A stretch of 33,889 nucleotides of DNA, from NCBI GenBank assembly GCA_011050075.1, contig DRGK01000016.1:1-33889 (forward strand), given 5' to 3'. The stretch comes from Candidatus Jorgensenbacteria bacterium. Lineage in GTDB: Bacteria; Patescibacteriota; Minisyncoccia; UBA6257; GWB1-50-10. The position numbers and the translations under genes were made by a program. A model generated the notes under the pieces. The model was not told where the DNA came from. It was given only the letters and a program-made list of their open reading frames with translations, and made no database searches. Below, piece by piece: positions 16,573 through 24,398 of the stretch (its first letter is position 1; each line of letters begins with the position of its first letter).

Positions 16573-17115
16573 ATGAATACCATTGATGTATATGCGCTTC
16601 TCGCGCAAGTAGTACAGGGAGGGTTCATGGAAGCCATTCCGTGGAAGGAATGGTATCACGGCGTGCGCACTTTTTTTTACGTCATTGACGCGGTATTATT
16701 GGTGTTCCTTGTATATATTCTTTTCAAGGCATTACCGTATGGGACAAAACTTTCGATGTTCGCGAAACGCCCGAAAAGAGCAATAACGCTGCGTGATGAG
16801 GTGTTTCGCGAACATTGGCAAGATATTCTTACAAAGACCGAGACAGAATTGACCGAGAATTATAAACTTGCCATTATTGAAGCAGATGCACTCGTAGATG
16901 ACGTGCTTAAGCGTTTGCAGTACCAGGGTGAACATATGGCAGACCGACTTGCACGCCTGAGCTCTCAAGACTTTACGTCAATTGACCGTTTGTGGAAAGC
17001 ACATAGAATGCGAAATGAAATTGCACACACACCAGGATTTACTATTTCTCAAGAGGAAGCAAAACGAGTGCTTGATGACTATCAATCATTTTTTCACGAG
17101 GTAGGATTATTATAG
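16573..17115 (+). CDS. One-helix membrane protein with HEPN-like C-terminal domain
   Basis: 180 residues. A hydrophobic helix at about 34-54 (FFYVIDAVLLVFLVYILF) is followed by a basic patch and a wholly helical domain. Near the C-terminus stands RMRNEIAHTPGF; R-N-E-I-A-H fits the R-x4-6-H motif of HEPN domains, with the polar residue after Arg that the motif prefers. HEPN proteins are RNases or inactive structural relatives in many defence and stress systems; activity here is unproven. It sits between a membrane protein and a HerA/TraM-type ATPase with short gaps of about 12 bases, so all three are likely to act together. An internal ATG at 16627 is a possible alternative start. Confidence 0.65.
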   Translation: MNTIDVYALLAQVVQGGFMEAIPWKEWYHGVRTFFYVIDAVLLVFLVYILFKALPYGTKLSMFAKRPKRAITLRDEVFREHWQDILTKTETELTENYKLAIIEADALVDDVLKRLQYQGEHMADRLARLSSQDFTSIDRLWKAHRMRNEIAHTPGFTISQEEAKRVLDDYQSFFHEVGLL

Positions 17116-17126
17116 ATAGTAACTTA

Positions 17127-18569
17127 ATGGCTCGAAGTTCAAGGATACAAATTATTAAATATGCACCTCCACCACCGGAGCTACCGGTGTATGGACGTGT
17201 TAAGCCGGAAGATGTTTCGTTCATTGGTCGAACAAACTATGTTGCCGCACTGGAAGAAAAGCGGTTTATTTTTGGTATAAAACGGAAAGACCGCCGCCGA
17301 CACCTGTATATTGTAGGAAAGAGCGGTGTTGGAAAATCAAAACTTCTTGAACTCTTAATTCGACAAGATATTGCATACAAATACGGAATGTGTCTCATTG
17401 ACCCTCACGGAGATGTTATTGAGACAGTACTTGATTTTGTGCCCAAAGAACGTATTGAGGATGTGGTTATCATTGATCCGGGCGATGTTGAGTACCCGGT
17501 CTCTTTTAATCCACTCGCGAATGTTGATCCTAATCTCAAGCATCAATTGACACAGGGTCTTATTGAAGTAATGGAAAAACAGTTTGGTGCAAACTGGACG
17601 CCGCGCCTTGAACACGTCTTCCGCTTTACCACGCTTGCTCTTCTGGATTACCCGCACGCTACGATGCGCGGCATGATTTCTATGTTGACCGATCGTAACT
17701 ACCGGCAAAAAGTAGTTGAATACATTGAAGACGATATGGTAAAGCGCTTCTGGGCAATTGAGTTTGCTGACTGGTCAGAAAAGTTTGATACTGATGCGAT
17801 TATTCCGCTCGTGAATAAGTTAGGGCAGTTTCTTTCAGATCCCATGCTCCGCAACATTTTTGGTCAGAAGGAGAATAAAGTTGATCTGGAAAAACTTATG
17901 CAAGAAAAGAAAATTATCTTTATTAATCTCGCAAAAGGAAGGATTGGTGAGGAGAACTCAAGCTTCTTTGGTTCTATGTTCATTACCAAGATCAAGCAAG
18001 CGGGTATGGCACGTGCCGTACTGTCTGAATCTGAACGGCATGACTTCTATCTCTACGTAGATGAGTTTCATAATTTAGTTACTGAGACGTTTGAGAATAT
18101 TATGTCAGAGGCGCGAAAGTACGGTCTCTCTCTCACCATTGCGCATCAGTACATGGGGCAACTGCTTCCGGGCGTTCAACAGTCGGTTCTTGGGAATACG
18201 GGAAGCATTATCGTGTTCCGGGTTGGAGGTGAAGACGCGCGTCGTCTTGAAGCAGAAATGGAGCCCATATTTAAAGCAAAGGATATGATTAATTTAGGTA
18301 TGCGGGAGTTTTATGTGAAGCTCACTATTGACGGAGATACCTACGATCCGTTTTCTGCGGAGACATTAAACGTGCTTCCGCCGCCGCACGAATCGTATAA
18401 AGAGGAGATTATTGCAACATCCCGCAGGAAGTACTCCATTTCAGCTGATGCTGCCAAGAAACTCATTGAAGAAGAGGAGGCATCAATACTTCGCAGTTCT
18501 CAAGAAAAGGCTGCAATTACCGGTAAATCAGCTGATCAAGCGGACGAAAATCCTGAACCGCTTATTTAA
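17127..18569 (+). CDS. HerA/TraM-type conjugative-transfer ATPase
   Basis: 480 residues. Family of the FtsK-HerA ATPases such as TraD/TraG/VirD4-like and VirB4-like proteins. Walker A is GKSGVGKS at 64-71, followed by LIDPHGDVIETVLDFVP and DVVIIDPGD; Walker B YLYVDEFHNL with D312-E313; then the sensor region ARKYGLSLTIAHQYMGQL (T-x-x-A-x-Q type) and the TraM-recognition-like GNTGSIIVFRVGGEDA. No transmembrane helix is present in the protein itself, which fits anchoring by the membrane proteins encoded at 15145 and 16573. Role: ATP-driven movement of DNA or protein at the envelope, inferred. No relaxase or pilus genes are seen nearby, so conjugation is not shown. The stop codon is joined to a strong terminator. 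Confidence 0.85.
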   Translation: MARSSRIQIIKYAPPPPELPVYGRVKPEDVSFIGRTNYVAALEEKRFIFGIKRKDRRRHLYIVGKSGVGKSKLLELLIRQDIAYKYGMCLIDPHGDVIETVLDFVPKERIEDVVIIDPGDVEYPVSFNPLANVDPNLKHQLTQGLIEVMEKQFGANWTPRLEHVFRFTTLALLDYPHATMRGMISMLTDRNYRQKVVEYIEDDMVKRFWAIEFADWSEKFDTDAIIPLVNKLGQFLSDPMLRNIFGQKENKVDLEKLMQEKKIIFINLAKGRIGEENSSFFGSMFITKIKQAGMARAVLSESERHDFYLYVDEFHNLVTETFENIMSEARKYGLSLTIAHQYMGQLLPGVQQSVLGNTGSIIVFRVGGEDARRLEAEMEPIFKAKDMINLGMREFYVKLTIDGDTYDPFSAETLNVLPPPHESYKEEIIATSRRKYSISADAAKKLIEEEEASILRSSQEKAAITGKSADQADENPEPLI

Positions 18570-18596
18570 AAAACACCCCTGAGAGGGGTGTTTTTT
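18568..18596 (+). terminator. Strong intrinsic terminator
   Basis: Perfect 13-bp stem (18568-18580 with 18584-18596), loop GAG, GC-rich core CACCCCT/AGGGGTG followed by six T. It starts within the ATPase stop codon and separates the ATPase operon from cutA and the tandem array. Confidence 0.92.
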
Positions 18597-18636
18597 GTTG
18601 TACTTTCCGCTCTAAGGTTTTAGGATGAAAGTAAAG

Positions 18637-18656
18637 GTCGAATAGAATATTTCGAC
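18637..18656. promoter_or_regulatory. Inverted repeat around a possible -10 element upstream of cutA
   Basis: Arms GTCGAA (18637-18642) and TTCGAC (18651-18656) enclose TAGAATAT; TAGAAT at 18643-18648 could be the -10 box, with start near 18655 and the ATG at 18661. An operator that covers the -10 would allow repression, perhaps metal-linked given the gene, but no regulator is seen in the window. Confidence 0.45.
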
Positions 18657-18660
18657 TACT

Positions 18661-18966
18661 ATGGTACTTATATACACTACCTGTAGAGACATAGACGAGG
18701 CAAAGAAGATTGGTGAGCTGCTCGTGAAAAATGGCCTGGCGGCGTGCATTAATACTTGGACGATAGAGTCCTGTTATATGTGGGAAGGCGCAGTGAGGTG
18801 TGAAACAGAAGGGGCGTTGTTTATCAAGACGCTCGAGTCCAAGATTCCGGATGTTGAAAACCTGATCGAGCAGAATCACTCGTACGCAACACCGTTCGTT
18901 GGAGCAATAGAGGTCAAGCGGCTCAACCGCGCATACAAGGAGTGGATGACGCAAGTAATTCGATAA
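18661..18966 (+). CDS. cutA: CutA-type divalent-cation tolerance protein
   Basis: 101 residues, normal for CutA1, a small trimeric protein with a ferredoxin-like fold. Conserved pieces: IYTTCRDIDEAKKIGELLV at the start, LAACIN at 26-31, S37-x-Y39-x-W41-E-G (SCYMWEGAV), then ALFIKT and the YATPFVGAIEVKRLN strand. In bacteria CutA has been linked to copper and other divalent-metal tolerance; the biochemical role is not settled. It is followed 59 bases later by the first zinc-ribbon gene, so cutA could be its cotranscribed leader gene or merely a neighbour. The metal theme shared with the array is suggestive only. Confidence 0.92.
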   Translation: MVLIYTTCRDIDEAKKIGELLVKNGLAACINTWTIESCYMWEGAVRCETEGALFIKTLESKIPDVENLIEQNHSYATPFVGAIEVKRLNRAYKEWMTQVIR

Positions 18967-18996
18967 ATTTTAATACCACTCTGTAGATTTTAATAC
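18964..18996. repeat. Direct repeat of 13 bp (one mismatch) spaced by 20 bp upstream of the array
   Basis: TAAATTTTAATAC at 18964-18976 and TAGATTTTAATAC at 18984-18996; the last ten bases are identical. The 20-bp period is about two turns of the helix, so a dimeric regulator could contact both on the same face. The first copy includes the cutA stop codon. Confidence 0.6.
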
Positions 18997-19009
18997 GTAT
19001 ATATACGTA
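18994..19009. promoter_or_regulatory. Perfect 16-bp palindrome, candidate operator of the zinc-ribbon array
   Basis: TACGTATATATACGTA equals its own reverse complement. It ends 16 bases before the ATG of the first zinc-ribbon gene and overlaps the second direct repeat by three bases. A weak -10 (GATAGT, 19013-19018) follows it. Position and symmetry suggest a binding site for a dimeric regulator. Confidence 0.55.
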
Positions 19010-19025
19010 AGAGATAGTTATTATT

Positions 19026-20792
19026 ATGAATAAATCACAAACTAGAACTTGTCAGAACTGTAAGAACGAGTTCAACATTGAGCCTGATGACTTTGCATTT
19101 TATAAAAAGATAGATACTCCGCCGCCTACGTTTTGTCCGCCATGTAGACTACAAAGACGGCTCGCGGTACGAAACGAACGTATTCTCTATAAGCGGAACT
19201 GTGGTCTATGTGAGAAAGCTATGCTTTCCATGTATGACACAGAAGAACCGTTTATGGTGTTCTGTAAAGATTGTTGGTGGGGAGACGGATGGGATCCTAT
19301 GAAGTATGCGCGAGACTACGATTTTAACACACCGTTCTTTGTTCAGTTCAGAAAATTACTTGAGGACGTGCCGAGACCGAACTTAATAGTTTCAAGCGTT
19401 AAAGACTGCGATTACTGTAATTACATCGCTGATGGTAAAAACTGCTACCTCTGTTTTGGATCTATAGCAGTGGAAGACTGTATGTATGGAGCGCCGTATG
19501 AATCGAGAGATTGCATCGATACGTATCTCGCACGGGAGTGTGAATACTGCTACGAGACCATCGACTGCGAGAAGCTTTCAAGTTCTGCTCACGTTCAGGA
19601 TTGTGCAAACTCGCTAAATCTTCTCTACTGTTTCGACTGCAAGAACTGTCAGGACTGCATCGGCTGTGTCGGTCTGCGTAATAAGCAGTATTATATTCTC
19701 AATGAACCGTACTCTAAAGAGGAATATAGGAAAGAGCGAGATAAAATACTCGCTGGGGGTCGTACTGCGCTTTTAAGGATTGCAGCAGATATGGAGAAAC
19801 TTAAAAACCGTATTCCACATCGCTTTGCAACTACCCTGCAATGTATACAAGTGAGCGGTGACCATATTGTCAATTCCAAGAACGCAAAGGAATGCTTTGA
19901 TGTGAAGCGCTGTGAAGACGGTCGATACTGTGTACGTATGATTGATGGAAAAGACGTACACGATACGAACTACTGCGAATTCATGGAACGCTCTTACGAT
20001 TACATAGGATTTTGGAAGGATACTAATATAAAGTTTTCAAATACGTGCGGTGAATCTACTGATATTGAGTACTCAGATTTTTGCTTTGCATCTAAGAATC
20101 TTTTTGGTTGTATCGCACTTCAGAAAAAGAGCTATTGCGTGTTGAATAAACAGTACGCAAAAGAGGAGTACCAAGAGCTTGTTCGTAAAATTAAAAAGCA
20201 GATGGACGAGATGCCGTACACCGACAAGCTAAATCGTGTATATAAATTTGGCGAATTTTTTCCAATAGAACTTTCACCCTTCGCATACAACGAGACGGTT
20301 GCTCAGGAATACTTTCCACTCACAAGAAAACAGGTGGAGGCTAGTGGATACAGATGGAAGGAACCGAAGAAGAAACAACACGGTATTACCATCAAATCTG
20401 AAAATGTTGCTGAAACGATTACCGATGTCGATGATTCGGTAGTTCAGGAAACTATTGGCTGCGCCCACGGGGGAACGTGTAATGAGCAGTGTACGACAGC
20501 ATTTAAGATTACCCCACAAGAACTCCAGTTTTACAAAAAAATGCGCCTTCCGCTTCCACTGCTGTGTTCAAACTGCCGTCACTATGAACGTCTGAAGAAA
20601 AGGAACCCATTTACCTTATGGCACCGGCGGTGCAACTGTGCGGGGAAAGAATCTGATAATGGTAGATATGCAAATACTATTGAACACGCACATAGTACCA
20701 GTCACTGTCTAAATGAATTTGAGACCGCGTATGCACCAGAACGAAAAGAGATTGTGTACTGTGAACAGTGTTATAACGCCGAAATTGTATGA
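19026..20792 (+). CDS. Tandem zinc-ribbon solenoid protein 1
   Basis: 588 residues with about 40 cysteines. N-terminal ribbon 1: CQNC at 9-12, then EPDDFAFYKKIDTPPPTF and CPPCR, resembling the short bacterial ribbon of the zf-trcl type (recalled, not searched). Ribbon 2: CGLC and CKDCWW. From about 115 a Cys-rich region (KNCYLCF, ECEYCYE, DCKNCQDCIGC) ends in LRNKQYYILN...SKEEY near 220-235. A second, Cys-poorer half ends in KKSYCVLNKQYAKEEY, then GEFFPIELSPFAYNET, and a C-terminal module with CAHGGTC, CSNCRHYERL, CNC, HCLNEF and CEQCY at the end. No signal peptide or helix through the membrane, so cytoplasmic or surface by unknown means. It heads the array; no Shine-Dalgarno. Function unknown. 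Confidence 0.9.
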   Translation: MNKSQTRTCQNCKNEFNIEPDDFAFYKKIDTPPPTFCPPCRLQRRLAVRNERILYKRNCGLCEKAMLSMYDTEEPFMVFCKDCWWGDGWDPMKYARDYDFNTPFFVQFRKLLEDVPRPNLIVSSVKDCDYCNYIADGKNCYLCFGSIAVEDCMYGAPYESRDCIDTYLARECEYCYETIDCEKLSSSAHVQDCANSLNLLYCFDCKNCQDCIGCVGLRNKQYYILNEPYSKEEYRKERDKILAGGRTALLRIAADMEKLKNRIPHRFATTLQCIQVSGDHIVNSKNAKECFDVKRCEDGRYCVRMIDGKDVHDTNYCEFMERSYDYIGFWKDTNIKFSNTCGESTDIEYSDFCFASKNLFGCIALQKKSYCVLNKQYAKEEYQELVRKIKKQMDEMPYTDKLNRVYKFGEFFPIELSPFAYNETVAQEYFPLTRKQVEASGYRWKEPKKKQHGITIKSENVAETITDVDDSVVQETIGCAHGGTCNEQCTTAFKITPQELQFYKKMRLPLPLLCSNCRHYERLKKRNPFTLWHRRCNCAGKESDNGRYANTIEHAHSTSHCLNEFETAYAPERKEIVYCEQCYNAEIV

Positions 20793-20863
20793 ATCAAGAA
20801 ACCAAAACGTGCCAAAACTGTAAGCAGGAGTTCACCATTGAACCAGATGACTTTGCATTTTAT
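20754..20863 (+). repeat. Near-identical junction tract, copy 1
   Basis: This 110-base stretch across the paralogue 1/2 junction matches 24289-24398 (paralogue 3/4 junction) at 106 positions by my hand comparison, far above the similarity of the surrounding genes. It includes the last codons of one gene, the ATGA overlap and the first 25 codons of the next. Confidence 0.85.
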
Positions 20864-22570
20864 GAGAAAATAAAAGTTCCTCCACCAACTTTCTGCCCGG
20901 AGTGTAGAATGATTAGACGTATGGTCTTTCGGAACGAACGTGTGCTCTATAAGCGGAGATGCAACGCTCCTGGTCATACTGAAGAGATTGTATCCACCTT
21001 TTCTCCTGAAAAGCCTGTTACGGTCTACGATGACCGTTATTGGTGGAGCGATGCATGGAGTCCAATCGATTACGGAGAACCATATGATTTCTCGAGTCCA
21101 TTCTTTGAACAATTCAAACAACTTCTACGTCGTGTGCCGCTCATCAACCTTTCCATCACTAATATGGCGAATTGCAGCTATTGCAATGTATCAGAGGGTG
21201 ATAAAGACTCATTTTTCATATCTGCTTCAGAAAGAAACGAGAACATTTCATATGCAAACCGTGTGGTATTCAGCAAGGATTCACAGGACCTATATGTCGT
21301 GAATGCTGTTGAACTCTGCTATGAACTTGTGAACTGTAACAAGTGTTATCGTACATTCTTCAGTAGAAATTGCAATGACTGCTCTGAATCCGCATTTCTC
21401 TGGAACTGCTCTAATTGTAATTACTGTTTTGGTTGTACGAATCTCCGCAATAAGTCATACCATTTTTTCAATCAACCGCTCTCTAAGGAGGAATATAAAG
21501 AAAAGATGCAAGGAATAGACTTTGGAAGTTTTGCGTCAATTGAACGTTTTGGGAATGAACTCAAAGAGCTCTCGGGGAAATCTATTCACCGATTTGCTAA
21601 CATCCTGAAGTGTGTAGATGTGACTGGTGACAATCTCGCCCACGCTAAAAACACACACTATAGTTTCGATATGGTTGGAAATCCATCCGCGGAGGATTGT
21701 AAGTATATTGCATGGGGTGGAGCCGGCGTTAAAGATACATGGGATGGGGGGCCTGGTGTGGGGGTATCCTTAGAACATTCCTATGAGGTAACAGACACCG
21801 GCATACAGTCGAGCAGCTGTCTTTTCACGAGCGTAGTTTACGGTTCGTTTGATGTGCGCTATAGCATTAATTGTCACGGTTCACAGCACTTGTTCGGCTG
21901 CTATGGTCTTCGGAACAAAGAATATTGTATTTTGAACCAACAGTATACAAAGGAAGAATATAAAATACTTGTTCCTAAGATTGTCGCACATATGAACGAT
22001 ATGCCTTACACGGATGCCGGGGGTAGAATCTATCGCTACGGGGAGTTCTTCCCATTTGAGGTTTCTCCATACGCATACAATGAGGTTATTGCGCAGGAAT
22101 ATCATCCACTCACGAAGGAGAAGGCGCACGAAGAAAGGTATACGTGGAAGGAACAGGACGTGAAGAGTTATCAAGTTACCGTTTCACCAGAGAATGTCCC
22201 TGACCATATTAAGGACGTCACTGATGATATATTAAAAGAGACCATTGGCTGTGCTCACGATGGTAAATGCACACACCAGTGTACTACTGCTTTCAAGATT
22301 ATGCCGCAGGAGCTCGCATTTTATCGAAAGATAGAACTACCTCTTCCACGTCTTTGCCCCAATTGCAGGCATTACCAAAGATTAAAACAGCGCAATCCCC
22401 TGAAACTCTGGCATCGCCAATGCATGTGTGACTATAAGGTGTACGAGAACACCACGAAGCACCAGCACCACAAAGAGAATAGATGTCCAAATGAATTTGA
22501 AACATCATATAGTGATGACCGGCCAGAAATCGTCTATTGCGAACAGTGCTATCAAGCGGAGGTTATATGA
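20789..22570 (+). CDS. Tandem zinc-ribbon solenoid protein 2 (variant ribbon 2)
   Basis: 593 residues. Ribbon 1 is standard (CQNC, then IEPDDFAFYEKIKVPPPTF and CPECR). Ribbon 2 is changed: where other copies have C-x-x-C and CxxCWW it reads RRCNAPGHTEEIVSTF and YDDRYWW, so at most one Cys and one His remain. The central region keeps NCNKCYRTFFSRNC and CSNCNYCFGCTNLRNKSYHFFN; the second half has CYGLRNKEYCILNQQY and GEFFPFEVSPYAYNE; the C-terminal module is intact (CAHDGKCTHQC, CPNCRHYQRL, CMC, CPNEF, CEQCY). It overlaps its neighbours by ATGA on both sides. Just upstream of the next start there is a GGAGG at about 22557-22562, one of the few ribosome-binding-like sites in the array. Closest in ribbon 2 to the protein encoded at 29442. 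Confidence 0.9.
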   Translation: MNQETKTCQNCKQEFTIEPDDFAFYEKIKVPPPTFCPECRMIRRMVFRNERVLYKRRCNAPGHTEEIVSTFSPEKPVTVYDDRYWWSDAWSPIDYGEPYDFSSPFFEQFKQLLRRVPLINLSITNMANCSYCNVSEGDKDSFFISASERNENISYANRVVFSKDSQDLYVVNAVELCYELVNCNKCYRTFFSRNCNDCSESAFLWNCSNCNYCFGCTNLRNKSYHFFNQPLSKEEYKEKMQGIDFGSFASIERFGNELKELSGKSIHRFANILKCVDVTGDNLAHAKNTHYSFDMVGNPSAEDCKYIAWGGAGVKDTWDGGPGVGVSLEHSYEVTDTGIQSSSCLFTSVVYGSFDVRYSINCHGSQHLFGCYGLRNKEYCILNQQYTKEEYKILVPKIVAHMNDMPYTDAGGRIYRYGEFFPFEVSPYAYNEVIAQEYHPLTKEKAHEERYTWKEQDVKSYQVTVSPENVPDHIKDVTDDILKETIGCAHDGKCTHQCTTAFKIMPQELAFYRKIELPLPRLCPNCRHYQRLKQRNPLKLWHRQCMCDYKVYENTTKHQHHKENRCPNEFETSYSDDRPEIVYCEQCYQAEVI

Positions 22571-24327
22571 ATAAAGAAACCAAACAATGCAAAAACTGCA
22601 AAAATGAATTCGTCATAGAACCTGATGACTTTGCGTTCTATGAGAAAATAGACGTTCCACCACCAACATGGTGTCCTGGTTGCCGATCAATGCGTCGCCT
22701 TACCTGGAGAAATGAGCGCGCTTTTTACCGCCACACGTGTGATCTGTGTGAGAAAAGCATTATTTCCAATTTAGATCCTTCAATGGGGAGAAAAGTGTAC
22801 TGCAATAAGTGCTGGTGGTCAGATAAGTGGGACCCTATGGAGTACGGTCGTGAGTATGATTTCTCGCGTCCATTTTTTGAGCAGTTCAATGAGCTTGCGT
22901 CAAAGGTTCCTTGGGTAAACTTATGGGGCTTTTCGAACACGAACGCTGACTACGCAAACTATATTGCCTACTCAAAGAACGTATACCTCTCTTCTTCTGT
23001 TGTGAGCAGTGAAAATATCTACTATTCGTACTCTGTTGATAAAAGCAGAGATGTGTTTGATACATTCATTGCAGACGAGTCGGAATTGGTATACGAATGT
23101 GTTGATGTGGGTCAGGTGCATTCTGTAATGTTTGCTTCTCGGTCGCACCAGTGTCTCTCTTCGTACTTTCTCTATGATTGTGTGAATTGCCAAAACTGCT
23201 TTATGTCCTCTAATTTGAGAAATAAAAAGTACTACTTTAGGAATAAATTGCTTACTAAAGAAGCATATGAGAATAAAATGAAGAATATTGATTTTACTTC
23301 TTATTGTGCAGTTGCGGAACTTAAGGAAGAACATACAGACCTTATACGCACCGCACTACATAAGTTTGCAAACATTACTAATTCTACAGATGCGACAGGT
23401 GACGATATTGAGGGTTCTAAAAATATTCACCAATCATTTATTGTGAAGAACTCGGAGAATATTAAGTACTCTTGGAGGCTTCCGGGAGAGATGAAGGACT
23501 GTTACGACATTTCGGGTGCACTGCAATCCGAATTGGTGTACGAGGGTGTTGTAGCAGCAAACCATAACTACCGTGTTCGTTTCTATTCACAATTCAGAGA
23601 CAGCAAGGATTGTTCCTACTGTGTCATGGGTAAGAAAAACACAAATGTATTCGGGTGCGTTGGCATACAAAATAAGCAATACTGCATCCTAAACAAACAG
23701 TATACAAAGGAAGCGTATGAAGAACTTATTCCTAAGGTTATTGCCCACATGGATGAAAAACCATACGTAGATAAGAAGGGAAGGGAATACCGCTATGGAG
23801 AGTTCTTTCCTACAGAGCTCTCACCGTTCGCATACAATGAAAGCGTTGCCTATGAGTACTTTCCTCTATTAAAAGAAGAAGCAGAAAGAGAAGGGTATCG
23901 GTGGAAGGATACAGATGTTAAATCACACAAAATTACGAAAAACCCTCAAGAACTCCCAGACCGTATAACGGATGTAGATAATTCCATACTTAATGAAACC
24001 ATTGCGTGTGAGCACAAAGGAACATGCTCACATCAATGTTCTACAGCCTTTAAGATTATTCCTGAAGAGCTTAAATTTTATCGTCGCATAAATTTCCCAC
24101 TCCCGCGTCTTTGCCCCAATTGCAGGCATTACCAACGCCTCAAACAGCGCAATCCCCTGAAACTCTGGCACCGACAGTGCATGTGTGATTATGAGGTATA
24201 CGAGAACACCACGAAGCATCAGCATCACTCGGATGGTAGATGTCCCAACGAATTTGAAACTACTTACAGCCCAGAGCGTAAAGAGACCGTGTACTGTGAG
24301 CAGTGTTATAACGCCGAAATTGTATGA
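22567..24327 (+). CDS. Tandem zinc-ribbon solenoid protein 3
   Basis: 586 residues from the ATG in the ATGA overlap; the frame is open upstream to 22537 but that part is inside the preceding gene. Ribbon 1 CKNC and CPGCR; ribbon 2 CDLC and CNKCWW. The first solenoid half is poorer in Cys than in paralogue 1, with many Tyr, Ser and Asn (ENIYYSYSVDKSRDVFDTF), then CVNCQNCFMSSNLRNKKYYF. The second half has KDCSYCVMGKKNTNVFGCVGIQNKQYCILNKQY and GEFFPTELSPFAYNES. The C-terminal module is complete (CEHKGTCSHQC, CPNCRHYQRL, CMC, CPNEF, CEQCY). DNA of the C-terminal module is very close to that of paralogue 2 (30 bases identical at 24106-24135 and 22349-22378). Confidence 0.9.
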   Translation: MNKETKQCKNCKNEFVIEPDDFAFYEKIDVPPPTWCPGCRSMRRLTWRNERAFYRHTCDLCEKSIISNLDPSMGRKVYCNKCWWSDKWDPMEYGREYDFSRPFFEQFNELASKVPWVNLWGFSNTNADYANYIAYSKNVYLSSSVVSSENIYYSYSVDKSRDVFDTFIADESELVYECVDVGQVHSVMFASRSHQCLSSYFLYDCVNCQNCFMSSNLRNKKYYFRNKLLTKEAYENKMKNIDFTSYCAVAELKEEHTDLIRTALHKFANITNSTDATGDDIEGSKNIHQSFIVKNSENIKYSWRLPGEMKDCYDISGALQSELVYEGVVAANHNYRVRFYSQFRDSKDCSYCVMGKKNTNVFGCVGIQNKQYCILNKQYTKEAYEELIPKVIAHMDEKPYVDKKGREYRYGEFFPTELSPFAYNESVAYEYFPLLKEEAEREGYRWKDTDVKSHKITKNPQELPDRITDVDNSILNETIACEHKGTCSHQCSTAFKIIPEELKFYRRINFPLPRLCPNCRHYQRLKQRNPLKLWHRQCMCDYEVYENTTKHQHHSDGRCPNEFETTYSPERKETVYCEQCYNAEIV

Positions 24328-24398
24328 ATCAAGAGACCAAAACGTGCCAAAACTGCAAGCAGGAGTTCACCATTGAACCCGATGACTTTGCATTTTAT
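24289..24398 (+). repeat. Near-identical junction tract, copy 2
   Basis: Matches 20754-20863 at 106 of 110 positions by hand count. Directly overlapping it, 24381-24433 matches 19086-19138 of paralogue 1 at 52 of 53 positions, so the 5' end of paralogue 4 looks like a mosaic of two donors. Confidence 0.85.
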
